From the NCBI GenBank assembly GCA_024691325.1, contig JAILNR010000048.1:62001-126000 (forward strand): 64,000 nt of DNA. Reading direction: 5' to 3'. The position numbers and the translations under genes are program-made. The notes beneath the pieces are model-generated. The model searched no databases, was not told the DNA's origin, and was given only the letters and a program-made list of their open reading frames with translations. The stretch's first letter is position 1, and the number at the start of each line of letters is the position of its first letter. The stretch comes from Saccharofermentans sp. Lineage in GTDB: Bacteria; Bacillota; Clostridia; Saccharofermentanales; Saccharofermentanaceae. Below, in pieces: positions 26,056 through 35,153 of this stretch.

Positions 26056-26829
26056 GTGGGCACTATAGTTGAGTTTAAAGAAGTAACCAAGATCTTCTCG
26101 TCTGCTTACGGCACGACGAAGGCACTCGATAATGTAAACCTTAAGATAGAAGAGGGCGACATATACGGCGTCATCGGCATGAGCGGCGCCGGTAAATCGA
26201 CCCTCATCCGCTGCATCAACCTGCTCGAAAAGCCGACATCAGGACAAGTCATCACTGACGGTGAGGACCTTACCAAGCTAAGTGAGAAGCAGCTGCGCGC
26301 CAAGCGTAAGCACATCGGCATGATATTCCAGCACTTTAACCTTCTTATGCAGAAGAATGTTGTTGATAACGTCGCGTTCCCGCTGACGGCCTCAGGCGTG
26401 CCCAAGAAGGAAGCGCGTGCAAAGGCGGCGGAGCTTTTGGAAGTCGTGGGACTTAAGGAGAAGATGAAGTCGTATCCCGCATCGCTGTCGGGCGGACAGA
26501 TGCAGCGTGTCGCGATTGCAAGGGCACTCGCGCAGGACCCGAAGATACTGCTTTGTGACGAGGCGACAAGTGCGCTCGACCCGGAGACGACGGCGTCGAT
26601 CCTGAACCTTTTGCAGAAGATAAACCGCGAATACAACATCACGATAATAATCATCACTCACGCGATGAGTGTGGTGCGCAGGGTCTGCAAGCATGTCGCG
26701 ATCTTAAGTGACGGACAGATTGTTGAGACAGGACTTGTAAGTGATGTGTTTGATAACCCGCAGACTGATGAGGCCAGGATACTTATATCGAAGGCAGAGC
26801 AGTCCGAGCGCCGGACGAAAGGAGAATGA
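26056..26829 (+). CDS. metN: Methionine ABC transporter ATPase, short form
   Basis: Drives import of methionine. Walker A GMSGAGKST, signature LSGGQMQRVAIARAL, Walker B ILLCDEATSALDP and the switch His are all present. At 257 residues it stops after the nucleotide-binding domain and lacks the C-terminal NIL/ACT domain that gives E. coli MetN (343) methionine trans-inhibition. The start is GTG with GGAGGTG upstream. MetI and MetQ genes follow directly, which supports the assignment over other polar amino acid ATPases. Confidence 0.9.
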   Translation: MGTIVEFKEVTKIFSSAYGTTKALDNVNLKIEEGDIYGVIGMSGAGKSTLIRCINLLEKPTSGQVITDGEDLTKLSEKQLRAKRKHIGMIFQHFNLLMQKNVVDNVAFPLTASGVPKKEARAKAAELLEVVGLKEKMKSYPASLSGGQMQRVAIARALAQDPKILLCDEATSALDPETTASILNLLQKINREYNITIIIITHAMSVVRRVCKHVAILSDGQIVETGLVSDVFDNPQTDEARILISKAEQSERRTKGE

Positions 26830-26831
26830 AT

Positions 26832-27494
26832 ATGTGGACACCTGAAGTTACCAACATGATAATCCAGGGAATAGGAGAGACACTTAAGATGACTTGCTTC
26901 TCCTGTCTGTTCGGCTACCTGTTCGGGATCCCGCTCGGAGTTATCCTCTCGACTACGGATGTGAACGGACTTACGCCCAACAGGTATGTATATAAGGTTC
27001 TCGACTTTATTACCAATATCGTTCGAAGCGTGCCGTTTCTTATCCTGCTTATTCTTCTTATACCGGTAACGAGAGCGCTCGTCGGCAAAAGCTACGGAAG
27101 CACGGCAACGATAGTACCTCTTACGATCGCGGCGGTCCCGTTTATAGGAAGAATGGTCGAATCGTCTTTGAACGAAGTTGACCGCGGCGTCATCGAGGCG
27201 GCAAGAAGCATGGGCATAAGCAACTTCAAGATAATAACAAGAGTTATGCTCGTGGAGACGCGTGTATCGCTCATGACAGGAGTTACCATCGCGTTCGGAA
27301 CTATCCTCGGTTACTCCGCGATGGCGGGCACGGTCGGAGGCGGCGGCTTGGGAGATATCGCAGTGCGTTACGGCTACTACAGATACCAGACTGACATCAT
27401 GATTGTCACTGTCGTTCTTCTTATATTACTTGTACAGATATTCCAGACAGTAGGCATGCGCATCGCCGCGAAGACAGACAGGCGCATCAAGTAA
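26832..27494 (+). CDS. metI: Methionine ABC transporter permease
   Basis: Inner-membrane channel of the methionine importer, about 220 residues with five membrane segments and the coupling-helix stretch NEVDRGVIEAARSMGISNFK. The end SAMAGTVGGGGLGDIAVRYGY is very typical of MetI. ATG 26832 has GGAG at a good distance; ATG 26826 is too close to it. It starts two bases after the metN stop. Confidence 0.93.
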   Translation: MWTPEVTNMIIQGIGETLKMTCFSCLFGYLFGIPLGVILSTTDVNGLTPNRYVYKVLDFITNIVRSVPFLILLILLIPVTRALVGKSYGSTATIVPLTIAAVPFIGRMVESSLNEVDRGVIEAARSMGISNFKIITRVMLVETRVSLMTGVTIAFGTILGYSAMAGTVGGGGLGDIAVRYGYYRYQTDIMIVTVVLLILLVQIFQTVGMRIAAKTDRRIK

Positions 27495-27496
27495 GA

Positions 27497-27576
27497 GTTA
27501 TAAGTTTTGCCTATAACTGAACATAACTTGTTGGTATTAGGCAAGGCAATCGAAAACAAATAGAATAAGCCTATTC
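27497..27576 (+). promoter_or_regulatory. Two dyads between metI and metQ
   Basis: GTTATA (27497-27502) faces TATAAC (27512-27517), and GAATA (27563-27567) faces TATTC (27572-27576). The first resembles the CTATA/TATAG dyad before metN, suggesting the same regulator also acts before metQ. The second could be a small hairpin setting the metQ to metNI ratio. Confidence 0.35.
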
Positions 27577-27598
27577 AAAAGAGAAGGAGAAAAGGAAC

Positions 27599-28435
27599 AT
27601 GAAAGAATTGGTAAAGAAAGCAGCTGCCCTTGCAGTAACGGCAGCATTGTCAATCGGAGTTGTTGCTTGCGCCGCAGAAGGGGAGGCAGAAAGCAACGGG
27701 GATCTTGAGGTGATCAAGGTGGCAGCAAGTGCCACACCTCACGCTGAAATCCTGGAGCAGGCAAAGCCCATCCTTGCCGAGCAGGGATACGATCTTCAGA
27801 TCACGGTATTTGATGATTATGTACAGCCTAATAATGTAGTTGAGAGCCGCGAGTTTGATGCTAACTACTTCCAGCACATACCTTACCTTGACAGCTTCAA
27901 CGAAGAGCAGGGAACACACCTTGTAAATGCAGGCGGAATCCACTATGAGCCGTTCGGCATCTACGCAGGTACGAAGACAAGCCTCGATGAGCTTGCTGAA
28001 GGTGACGTAATCGCCATCCCTAACGACACAACTAACGAAGCAAGAGCTCTTCTGCTTTTGCAGGATAACGGTTATCTTACATTAGCTGACGGCGTTGGTC
28101 TTACAGCTACAGTTAACGATATCGTGGATAATCCTTACGGCATTACTTTCCAGGAATTAGAAGCAGCTCAGGTATCACGTGTAAGAGAGGAAGTTGCTTT
28201 CGTGGTTCTTAACGGTAACTACGCACTCGAGGCAGGTCTGTCCGTCGGTTCCGATGCACTCGTAACAGAGTCCCCTGACTCAGATGCAGCCCAGACTTAT
28301 GTAAACATTATCGCAGTATATGAGGGCGATGAGAATTCGGAGAAGATCCAGGCTCTTGTAAATGTACTTCAGTCACAGGAGATCGCGGATTACATCAACA
28401 ATACGTACGACGGTGCGGTTGTCCCTTTCAACTGA
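27599..28435 (+). CDS. metQ: Methionine-binding lipoprotein
   Basis: Substrate-binding component of the methionine importer, anchored outside the membrane. The signal peptide ends VVAC with the lipid-modified Cys24. The mature part has VIKVAASATPHAEILEQAKP, REFDANYFQHIPYLDSF and IPNDTTNEARALLLLQ, all NlpA/MetQ hallmarks; 278 residues is full length. AGAAGGAGAAAAGGAAC provides the ribosome binding site. A terminator follows. Confidence 0.95.
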   Translation: MKELVKKAAALAVTAALSIGVVACAAEGEAESNGDLEVIKVAASATPHAEILEQAKPILAEQGYDLQITVFDDYVQPNNVVESREFDANYFQHIPYLDSFNEEQGTHLVNAGGIHYEPFGIYAGTKTSLDELAEGDVIAIPNDTTNEARALLLLQDNGYLTLADGVGLTATVNDIVDNPYGITFQELEAAQVSRVREEVAFVVLNGNYALEAGLSVGSDALVTESPDSDAAQTYVNIIAVYEGDENSEKIQALVNVLQSQEIADYINNTYDGAVVPFN

Positions 28436-28448
28436 TTACCGTAGATAA

Positions 28449-28482
28449 GCCCGGGGGCTCATTCGCCCCCGGGCTTTTTATT
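28449..28482 (+). terminator. Terminator after metQ
   Basis: GCCCGGGGGC pairs perfectly with GCCCCCGGGC over a six-base loop and is followed by TTTTTATTTT. Confidence 0.95.
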
Positions 28483-28570
28483 TTGCCTTAAGGTGTAGAA
28501 GTTGCATTAAAAAAACTATAAATTGCCTTACTTTTTATTAAATTAGGGATGCTTGGTCCCCCGGGTCTTA

Positions 28571-28579
28571 TGCTATACT
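28571..28579 (+). promoter_or_regulatory. Extended -10 promoter
   Basis: TGCTATACT: a TATACT box preceded by TG, 34 bases before the next start codon. A TTGGTC lies 15 bases upstream, a short spacer. Confidence 0.4.
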
Positions 28580-28612
28580 TTACGGGTATTTTTGTGAGTT
28601 ATAAGAGGGAAT

Positions 28613-29095
28613 GTGGTTTTGTCCGGTAACAAGATATTTGCACAGGATAACATAAACACGGGAAGACAGCCTGAGGTTGATATTGCCAAGGTTATAGTTA
28701 TACTTTCCCTTGCTTCTATTTATGTCTTCGTTGAGTGTACTTCAGAAGAAGGACTGTCATCGGGAATCCCGTATTTCTTTGACAGTGTGCTCGGCATATA
28801 CTTCCTGGTTTCCAAGCTTCTTCCTGACCGGGTGATCAACGCGATTTCCAGGATGAGTAAGAATGTAACGGAAGTTTATTTTATCCAGTGGGTACTCGTA
28901 TGGTGGGCAGTTGACTTCTTTACATTTATAATAAAGGGTGATGTGCTTATCGCGCCCATCCCGGCACTGATACTTGGATTAATACTGAACATCATATCAG
29001 TTATCCTCGCTGATGTATGGATCATGAGAATCGTAAGACAAAGATTTAGAAGGAGTGTAATGCGTAATGAAGATCAGAAACTGTCTTGGACTTAA
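28613..29095 (+). CDS. Shortened acyltransferase-like membrane protein
   Basis: 160 residues with about four membrane segments. The N-terminal piece (QPEVDIAKVIVILSLASIYV, GIPYFFDSVLG) resembles the start of acyltransferase-type integral membrane proteins of about 350-400 residues. The remainder (YFLVSKLLPDRVINAISRMS, FIQWVLVWWAVDFF) resembles their C-terminal end. The middle, including the expected His-rich active site, is missing, so I suspect an internal deletion that kept the frame. GTG 28613 or TTG 28619 could be the start; AGAGGGA fits TTG better. It overlaps the phosphatase gene by 29 bases. Function is uncertain, and it may be a remnant. Confidence 0.5.
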   Translation: MVLSGNKIFAQDNINTGRQPEVDIAKVIVILSLASIYVFVECTSEEGLSSGIPYFFDSVLGIYFLVSKLLPDRVINAISRMSKNVTEVYFIQWVLVWWAVDFFTFIIKGDVLIAPIPALILGLILNIISVILADVWIMRIVRQRFRRSVMRNEDQKLSWT

Positions 29096-30716
29096 GCTGC
29101 TCATTGGTATTGTCATAATGCAGATCGTCTTCGCCGCAGGCATATCTTACATAGTTGCGTTTATGCTCCGCCGCTCCAATATGCAGAGATATGAAGACAT
29201 AGGCATATCGGTTACGAGTGCACTTGCGTCTGCTGTCGATCTCAACGGTGACAAGGTCTCATCTTACATCGAGAACATAAGTGATGATGAAGACATACGT
29301 GATAGGGTAGATGCCTACTACGAAGAAATCCAGGAAGGCCTCAACCGCTATAGAAAAGAGTTCGGTGTTACCAGTATCTATATCGCAAAACCTGAGGAGA
29401 ACGAAGACGGAGCAGGCGGAATCGTCTACATCTGGGATGCGAGTGATGAGATTGACTATTACAACATTGGCCGCTGGTCCCCTTGTTCTCCCGGTGGATT
29501 CCAATGGTCTATGGAGCGCATGAATGGCGAAGCAGAACATGGTCTCCACACCTTTGACGATGAGGTTTACGGTGAGGTTGCTACGGCGGCATCTCCTATC
29601 TATAACAGCGATGGTGATGCGGTAGCGTTGGTTTACGCTAACTTCTCCATCGAGGTAATAAACGAAACGGTACGCAATGCAATCGTGATGATCATCATCG
29701 CAATCGCTACCGTCACGGGAATATCGTCTGTTATTTTGTACTTTTACATTAAGGGCAACGTAGTAACTCCTCTTAAAAGACTCACGAGTGCTACCTCTGA
29801 CCTTACTAATAACCTCGATTCCGACCAGATATATATATCGAATATACATACCGGTGACGAGATAGAAGAATTGTCGCGGTCTTTTGAGAAGATGGATGCC
29901 GAGCTTCGTGACTACATCAGGCAGAACATGCAGATCACGGCCGACAAGCAGAAGATAAGTACCGAGCTTCAGATGGCTGCTTCCATCCAGGAAGACCAGC
30001 TGCCCCGTAATTTCCCTGCGTTCCCCGACAAGAAGGAGTTCGATATCTATGCTTCCATGGATCCCGCGAAAGCGGTCGGAGGAGACTTCTATGACTTCTT
30101 CCTCGTTGACGACGATCACCTCGCGCTGGTTATGGCTGACGTTTCCGGCAAGGGAGTTCCTGCGGCTTTGTTCATGATGATTTCCAAGATCCTCATTAAG
30201 AACCGCATTCAGGCCGGTGACAGCCCGGCACAGGCTCTCGACAGGGTTAATAAACAACTGCTCGTAAATAACGATACTAAGCATTTCGTTACGGTTTGGC
30301 TTGCGGTTATAGAGATCTCGACCGGTAAGGGCGTCGCAGCCAATGCAGGTCACGAGCATCCAGTAATTAAGAGAGCTGACGGCAAGTATGAGCTTGTAGT
30401 TTACAGACACTCGCCCCCGCTTGCCTCCATTGATATTGCTGTCTTTAAGCAGCACGAGTTCGAACTTCATCCCGGAGACAGTCTGTTCGTTTATACGGAC
30501 GGCCTTCCTGAAGCAAACAACAGGAGCGGCGAATTCTTCGGAACAGACAGAATGCTTGATGTCTTGAACTCCCACATTTCAAATGACCCGAAGGAAGTTC
30601 TTGAGAATATGACTTCAAAAGTAAATGAATTTATTGAGGGCGCAGATCAGTTCGATGATCTTACAATGCTCAACATACAGTATTACGGCCCGGACGGTAA
30701 GAAGAATAATAAATGA
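29067..30716 (+). CDS. Membrane sensor with HAMP and SpoIIE-type PP2C phosphatase domain
   Basis: A 549-residue signalling protein with a membrane segment at about 8-33, an extracellular sensor to about 205, a second segment at about 207-229, HAMP at about 230-285 (VVTPLKRLTSATSDL), a coiled linker, then a PP2C/SpoIIE domain from about 310 with VGGDFYDFF, VMADVSGKGVPAALFM, NAGHEHP and LFVYTDGLPEANN. It likely dephosphorylates an anti-sigma-factor antagonist or similar protein; no such partner is encoded nearby. It overlaps the alarmone synthetase gene by four bases (ATGA), implying coupled translation. Confidence 0.9.
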   Translation: MKIRNCLGLKLLIGIVIMQIVFAAGISYIVAFMLRRSNMQRYEDIGISVTSALASAVDLNGDKVSSYIENISDDEDIRDRVDAYYEEIQEGLNRYRKEFGVTSIYIAKPEENEDGAGGIVYIWDASDEIDYYNIGRWSPCSPGGFQWSMERMNGEAEHGLHTFDDEVYGEVATAASPIYNSDGDAVALVYANFSIEVINETVRNAIVMIIIAIATVTGISSVILYFYIKGNVVTPLKRLTSATSDLTNNLDSDQIYISNIHTGDEIEELSRSFEKMDAELRDYIRQNMQITADKQKISTELQMAASIQEDQLPRNFPAFPDKKEFDIYASMDPAKAVGGDFYDFFLVDDDHLALVMADVSGKGVPAALFMMISKILIKNRIQAGDSPAQALDRVNKQLLVNNDTKHFVTVWLAVIEISTGKGVAANAGHEHPVIKRADGKYELVVYRHSPPLASIDIAVFKQHEFELHPGDSLFVYTDGLPEANNRSGEFFGTDRMLDVLNSHISNDPKEVLENMTSKVNEFIEGADQFDDLTMLNIQYYGPDGKKNNK

Positions 30717-31777
30717 TAAACATCAATCTTATTGGCTATTACGATCACCTTGAGAATTATAAGAAGGTGGAAGATATTGCATGGCATAAGCTGCGTGATG
30801 CTATCGACGCATCAGGCATTAGGATCATGCAGGTAACGAGCCGCGTTAAGTCTGCTGAGTCCGTGATGGGCAAACTTCGAAGAAAACCCGATCACTACTC
30901 GACCATTCTTGATATGACTGATGTCGTCGGTATGCGGGTCATCTGCTACTTTGCTGATAAGATCGATGCGATAGGCGATATTATTAAAGAGTTGTTTGTT
31001 GTCGATGAAGAAAACTCCATTGACAGACGTAATGTCATCGCCGCCAATACATTCGGTTATATGTCTTTGCATAATATCTGCTCTCTTCGAAAGTCCGACG
31101 AGTATGATGACGAACTTACAAATTACAGATTCGAAGTTCAGATAAGAACGGTCCTTCAGCATACGTGGGCTGAGATCGAACATGACTTGGGATATAAGAC
31201 CGAGTTCGGTGTTCCCCGTCACATAAGACGTGAATTCTCTCGTATGGCAAGTTTGCTTGAAGTTGCCGATGAAGGCTTCATGCGTATTAAGAATGATCTT
31301 AAGGACTATACCGATTCCGTCATCAGTACTCTCGAATCCGGCGACGTCGAGAACATCACGATCGATGCTATCAGTATCGGTGAGTTTATCAAGTACAACG
31401 CAGCGTTTAACGAATTCACGAAGTCCATTGCTGCTATATCCGGTGCTGAACTTATTACGGTAAGTGCCGAGCAGTACATCAATCAGCTTGAATTTATAAA
31501 TATCCATACGTTGAAAGATATTCTTGTGCTCCTCGAGAAGCAGCGCGACCATGCGATGCTTCTTGCCAAGAACGTACTTGAGAATTCGGAGATCGATGAG
31601 CTTGCGTCGACTGTCGGATTGTACTTCCTTTGCAGGGCTCACCTTATATGGGGTGATTATAACGAGATCGAGCTTACGAAGTACTTTGATACCGAGACGC
31701 AGGATCCCCGTAAGATCGCACGTAATGTCACACGAATACTCTCGCAGCGCGAAAGGTACGTCGGAAAAGACAAATGA
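30713..31777 (+). CDS. RelA/SpoT-domain (p)ppGpp synthetase
   Basis: Makes (p)ppGpp or a related alarmone from ATP and GTP/GDP. The synthetase motifs are all present: RVKSAESVMGKLRRK, DVVGMRVICYF, GYMSLHNICSL, FEVQIRTVLQHTWAEIEHDL. There is no HD hydrolase domain before them and no TGS/ACT domain after. The C-terminal 130 residues are helical and of unknown role, making it longer (354) than classic small alarmone synthetases (about 210-230). Being coupled to a SpoIIE-type phosphatase suggests stress-signal control. No toxin or antitoxin partner is visible. Confidence 0.87.
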   Translation: MININLIGYYDHLENYKKVEDIAWHKLRDAIDASGIRIMQVTSRVKSAESVMGKLRRKPDHYSTILDMTDVVGMRVICYFADKIDAIGDIIKELFVVDEENSIDRRNVIAANTFGYMSLHNICSLRKSDEYDDELTNYRFEVQIRTVLQHTWAEIEHDLGYKTEFGVPRHIRREFSRMASLLEVADEGFMRIKNDLKDYTDSVISTLESGDVENITIDAISIGEFIKYNAAFNEFTKSIAAISGAELITVSAEQYINQLEFINIHTLKDILVLLEKQRDHAMLLAKNVLENSEIDELASTVGLYFLCRAHLIWGDYNEIELTKYFDTETQDPRKIARNVTRILSQRERYVGKDK

Positions 31778-31822
31778 CATTTGTCACATAAGATAGTGAT
31801 GCTGTTCACTTATTAATGACAA
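31775..31822 (+). promoter_or_regulatory. Multi-arm dyad before the ABC-2 exporter operon
   Basis: TGACA (31775) and TGTCA (31782) form a tight dyad. TTGTCA (31781-31786) also faces TGACAA (31817-31822), enclosing AGTGA (31795-31799) and TCACT (31806-31810). A TAATAT at 31835-31840 could be the -10 downstream. It looks like an operator, or a weak hairpin ending the alarmone synthetase transcript. Confidence 0.4.
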
Positions 31823-31865
31823 TTGAATCCTCCATAATATGATCAAACATATGGAGGGTTTTATT

Positions 31866-32813
31866 ATGAGTTCAAAAGTGATAAGCGTTGATAATCTTGT
31901 TAAGCGTTACAAGGAACTGATCGCACTGGATCATTTCAGCATGGATGTCGATGAAGGTCAGATCCTGGGACTTCTGGGCCCCAACGGTTCCGGTAAATCC
32001 ACAACGATCAACTGTATATTATCCATACTTGAGTTCGACAGTGGTGATATCAAGGTCTTCGGTAAAAAGATGACTCCGAAGTCATATGACCTTAAAAGAC
32101 TGATCGGTATCGTTCCCCAGGAAGTGGCGGTTTACGATGAGTTCACAGTATATGAGAATATAGATTTCTTTTGCGGCCTTTATATCAAGGACAAAGAAGA
32201 AAGAAAGAAACTCGTTAATGAAGCAATCGCATTTGTAGGACTGCAGGACTTCGTTAAGTTTAAGCCCGGCAAGCTCTCCGGAGGACTTCTGAGAAGACTT
32301 AACATTGCATGCGGAATCGCACATAAGCCGAAGCTGATCTTCTTCGACGAACCGACAGTAGCCGTTGATCCGCAGAGCCGCAACAACATTCTTGAAGGTA
32401 TCTTGAAGTTAAGACAGGGCGGAGCAACGATCGTGTATACATCCCACTATATGGAAGAAATCGAGCAGATCTGCGACCGCGTAATAATCATGGATAAGGG
32501 ACAGGCGATCGCATCGGGTACGGTCGATGAATTAAAGGGCATGATCAAGAAGAGTGAACTTATAAGGATCGAAGTTCCCGGACTTGATGAGGATACATTA
32601 AGTAAGATCAACGAACTTAAGAATATCTATACGGTCTCCTACGAGGACAATATTCTCAAGGTTGAGGCGGGATCCGGAAAGCATAACGTCATCGATATCA
32701 TTAATATCCTTCAGGATAGGGGACTGAGATTAAAGAAGATATTCTCCGAGCAGCCGACATTGAATGATGTATTCCTGGAATTTACAGGTAAGGAATTGAG
32801 GGACGACTTATGA
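31866..32813 (+). CDS. ABC-2 exporter ATPase
   Basis: Nucleotide-binding subunit of an exporter of the drug or lantibiotic type. Walker A LGPNGSGKST, signature KLSGGLLRRLNIACG, Walker B LIFFDEPTVAVDP, and a C-terminal extension after residue 220 typical of DrrA/CcmA-like ATPases. ATG 31866 is chosen for GGAGGG 8 bases upstream. Two ABC-2 permeases follow with overlapping frames, then a two-component system, so it probably exports an antimicrobial or signal. Confidence 0.92.
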   Translation: MSSKVISVDNLVKRYKELIALDHFSMDVDEGQILGLLGPNGSGKSTTINCILSILEFDSGDIKVFGKKMTPKSYDLKRLIGIVPQEVAVYDEFTVYENIDFFCGLYIKDKEERKKLVNEAIAFVGLQDFVKFKPGKLSGGLLRRLNIACGIAHKPKLIFFDEPTVAVDPQSRNNILEGILKLRQGGATIVYTSHYMEEIEQICDRVIIMDKGQAIASGTVDELKGMIKKSELIRIEVPGLDEDTLSKINELKNIYTVSYEDNILKVEAGSGKHNVIDIINILQDRGLRLKKIFSEQPTLNDVFLEFTGKELRDDL

Positions 32814-33949
32814 TGATGTTCAAGTACAGCCTTAAAAAGACATTAAGCAATAGGATGTTCATCTTCTGGAGCTTCGTGTTTCCCGTTACTTTGATGTTCT
32901 TCTTCCATCTTGCTTTCTCTTCTATCTATGCGGATCAGAATACAATAGAACCCAGGGATGTCGGAGTGATATACGAGGCAGACAACCCGTTCACATCCTT
33001 CTTCGGAACAGTAACAGGCAGGATAGATGTTCTGAACATAGTCGATGAAGACGAGGAAACTTTATATGATCTTCTCGGTCAGAACGAGATAGAAGGCATC
33101 TACATAGTTAAAGAGGATATTGTCGAAGTCGCGATGTGTCCAAAGTATTCGGAGACTGATTCGATGATCATAAAGACAGTCGCTGATTACTATATCAGGG
33201 AATATGATCTCGTTGAGCAGGCTCTCACGAGCGGCGACATGGATACCGTAAACAGCATGATAGATAACCTTAATTCCCAGACAGATTATGTGAGTCAAAA
33301 GACAGGTATCTATCAGGAAGAAACGAACCCTTACAACTGGTATTACTACGCAACTATCGTAATGGGAATCATGTTCCAGGCGATGGCAGGTGTTAACCTC
33401 GTAGCTGAACTTCAGGCGGATGTCGGCGAGCGTAAAGTTGCAATGAGAACATCGGTAAGTCCGGTATCCAAGACCGTGATCGTACTGACGGGATTTTTTT
33501 CGAGGCTTCTGGTGTCAATTGTCATTTCCTCCTTCTCTTTGTTCTGCATGGACAGATTCTTCGATATTCCTGTAGGCAAGAGAATGCCGCAGCTTATACT
33601 GTTCATTCTCGCTTCTAATATGTTTGCGCTAAGCATGGGTGAGATGTTCGGTCTTTTCTTCAAAGGGCCTGTACATACCAGAGGCAACAAGGGAACCGCT
33701 CTTATCATGACATCAGTCTTCCTGTCAGGTGAGATGATAGCAACACTTCCCGGTATGTTCGAGCGCTACCTGCCCATCGTAAACGATATTAATCCCGCGA
33801 CTGTTCTGAACTTCGCTTTGTACAGACTGGTCTACTACGAGGATCTTACGTCGTTCTACATAGAGATAGTAAAGATAGTTCTTCTCACAGTTCTTTTCCT
33901 TACTGTCGCGACCATGAAGTTAAGGAGGCAGAAATATGCATCTTTATAA
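32810..33949 (+). CDS. ABC-2 type permease
   Basis: 379 residues: one membrane segment near the N-terminus (about 18-38), a large extracytoplasmic domain to about 175, then five membrane segments, the usual layout of ABC-2 permeases of the YhaP/DrrB kind. It overlaps the ATPase stop (ATGA) and the next permease by 14 bases, so the three genes are translated together. Confidence 0.88.
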   Translation: MMMFKYSLKKTLSNRMFIFWSFVFPVTLMFFFHLAFSSIYADQNTIEPRDVGVIYEADNPFTSFFGTVTGRIDVLNIVDEDEETLYDLLGQNEIEGIYIVKEDIVEVAMCPKYSETDSMIIKTVADYYIREYDLVEQALTSGDMDTVNSMIDNLNSQTDYVSQKTGIYQEETNPYNWYYYATIVMGIMFQAMAGVNLVAELQADVGERKVAMRTSVSPVSKTVIVLTGFFSRLLVSIVISSFSLFCMDRFFDIPVGKRMPQLILFILASNMFALSMGEMFGLFFKGPVHTRGNKGTALIMTSVFLSGEMIATLPGMFERYLPIVNDINPATVLNFALYRLVYYEDLTSFYIEIVKIVLLTVLFLTVATMKLRRQKYASL

Positions 33950-35132
33950 GAATTTCATAAAGATGGTCGGCAAGCATAAGACCACGCTGATTATCTATTC
34001 GATTATATTTGTTGTAATGATGATAGCGTTCATTATGAACGGCGGATACGGGAATTCCGATGAATCCCGTTCAATAACAGATGCCTCGTTTGTAATAGGA
34101 TATGAGGACGATTGCGGATCCGTTGCAAGCAAGGGTCTGCTCGAGTACTTAAATGCCAATAATGAGCTCATCGACCTTAAGGGAATGAGTGAAGACAAAG
34201 TAAAGACGATGGTGTTCTTTACGACGGTCAACGCATCGATCACAATCGATGAGAACTTCGATACGAAGATAAGTGAAGGCGACGATACGGCAGTTACATA
34301 TTCATGCGTTGCCGAGTCCGGTCCCTCCATGTATATCATCGAGTCGATGATTAACTCATACATCCGCACATACAATACTTTCTTGAGTATGGGATATACA
34401 CCCGAGCAGGCGGCCACAAGAACAACCGGTAATCTTTCTCTTTCTTCCGACAGTTATGTTTATACGCTGGAGGGACAGCAAGTTGACTCATCAGGGAAGC
34501 TGTTTACGCTTGCATATATGTCGAAGTTCTTCATCTATATAAGCTTCGGTGTTCTTACCCAGTGTATCGGAATGGTCATCATCAAGAGCAACAGCCGCAA
34601 GGTAAGCTCCAGGATCAAGGTGTCTCCTGTAAGTCCCGTCGCCCAGTCGATCGTGAATACAATCGGATTGTTCGTCTGCGGCATTGTCCTTTGGATAGCT
34701 GCAGTAGTGTTGATCCTTGCAACGGGCAGCGACCTGCAGGTAGTTAAGGATCAGGGCTATGTGATCTTCATCATCATGTTCATGGCATGCATCTGCAACT
34801 GTGCTCTCACATCATTCATCGCATCGTTTAACATCGACGTCGAGTCGCTGCCTTTGATCACGAATATAGTTGCTCTTGGCATGAGCTTCCTGTGCGGCGT
34901 GTTTGTCCCCCAGTCTGTCATGTCGACGGGTATGGTCAATGCATCAAGATTCCTTCCGTTCTACTGGTCGGTTGTCGTGCTTGATTCAGTAACGAAGATC
35001 ACGGGAAGCATCGCCGATTATTCAGACGGGCTTCTTGTAAAAAGCGTTCTTATGCTTACGCTGTTCTCGGCAGTGTTCGTTGCAGGAGGAATAGTTGTTA
35101 AGAAGACTCAGACTTATAGTAAAATTAAGTAA
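33936..35132 (+). CDS. ABC-2 type permease, second subunit
   Basis: A 398-residue paralogue-like permease with a membrane segment at about 14-36, an extracytoplasmic domain to about 185, and a C-terminal membrane block containing SRIKVSPVSPVAQSIVNTIG. It probably forms a heterodimer with the preceding permease. It starts inside that gene and ends 21 bases before the sensor kinase. Confidence 0.88.
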   Translation: MHLYKNFIKMVGKHKTTLIIYSIIFVVMMIAFIMNGGYGNSDESRSITDASFVIGYEDDCGSVASKGLLEYLNANNELIDLKGMSEDKVKTMVFFTTVNASITIDENFDTKISEGDDTAVTYSCVAESGPSMYIIESMINSYIRTYNTFLSMGYTPEQAATRTTGNLSLSSDSYVYTLEGQQVDSSGKLFTLAYMSKFFIYISFGVLTQCIGMVIIKSNSRKVSSRIKVSPVSPVAQSIVNTIGLFVCGIVLWIAAVVLILATGSDLQVVKDQGYVIFIIMFMACICNCALTSFIASFNIDVESLPLITNIVALGMSFLCGVFVPQSVMSTGMVNASRFLPFYWSVVVLDSVTKITGSIADYSDGLLVKSVLMLTLFSAVFVAGGIVVKKTQTYSKIK

Positions 35133-35153
35133 ATAAAAATATAAGAGGCTTCT

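Noticed and set aside
29259-30575. A 438-codon open frame on the minus strand
   Set aside because: It lies wholly opposite the SpoIIE-type phosphatase gene, shows no recognisable domain, and its sequence is explained by the codon pattern of the plus-strand gene.
30812-31780. A 322-codon open frame on the minus strand
   Set aside because: Antisense to the alarmone synthetase, whose motifs are complete; the minus-strand product matches nothing.
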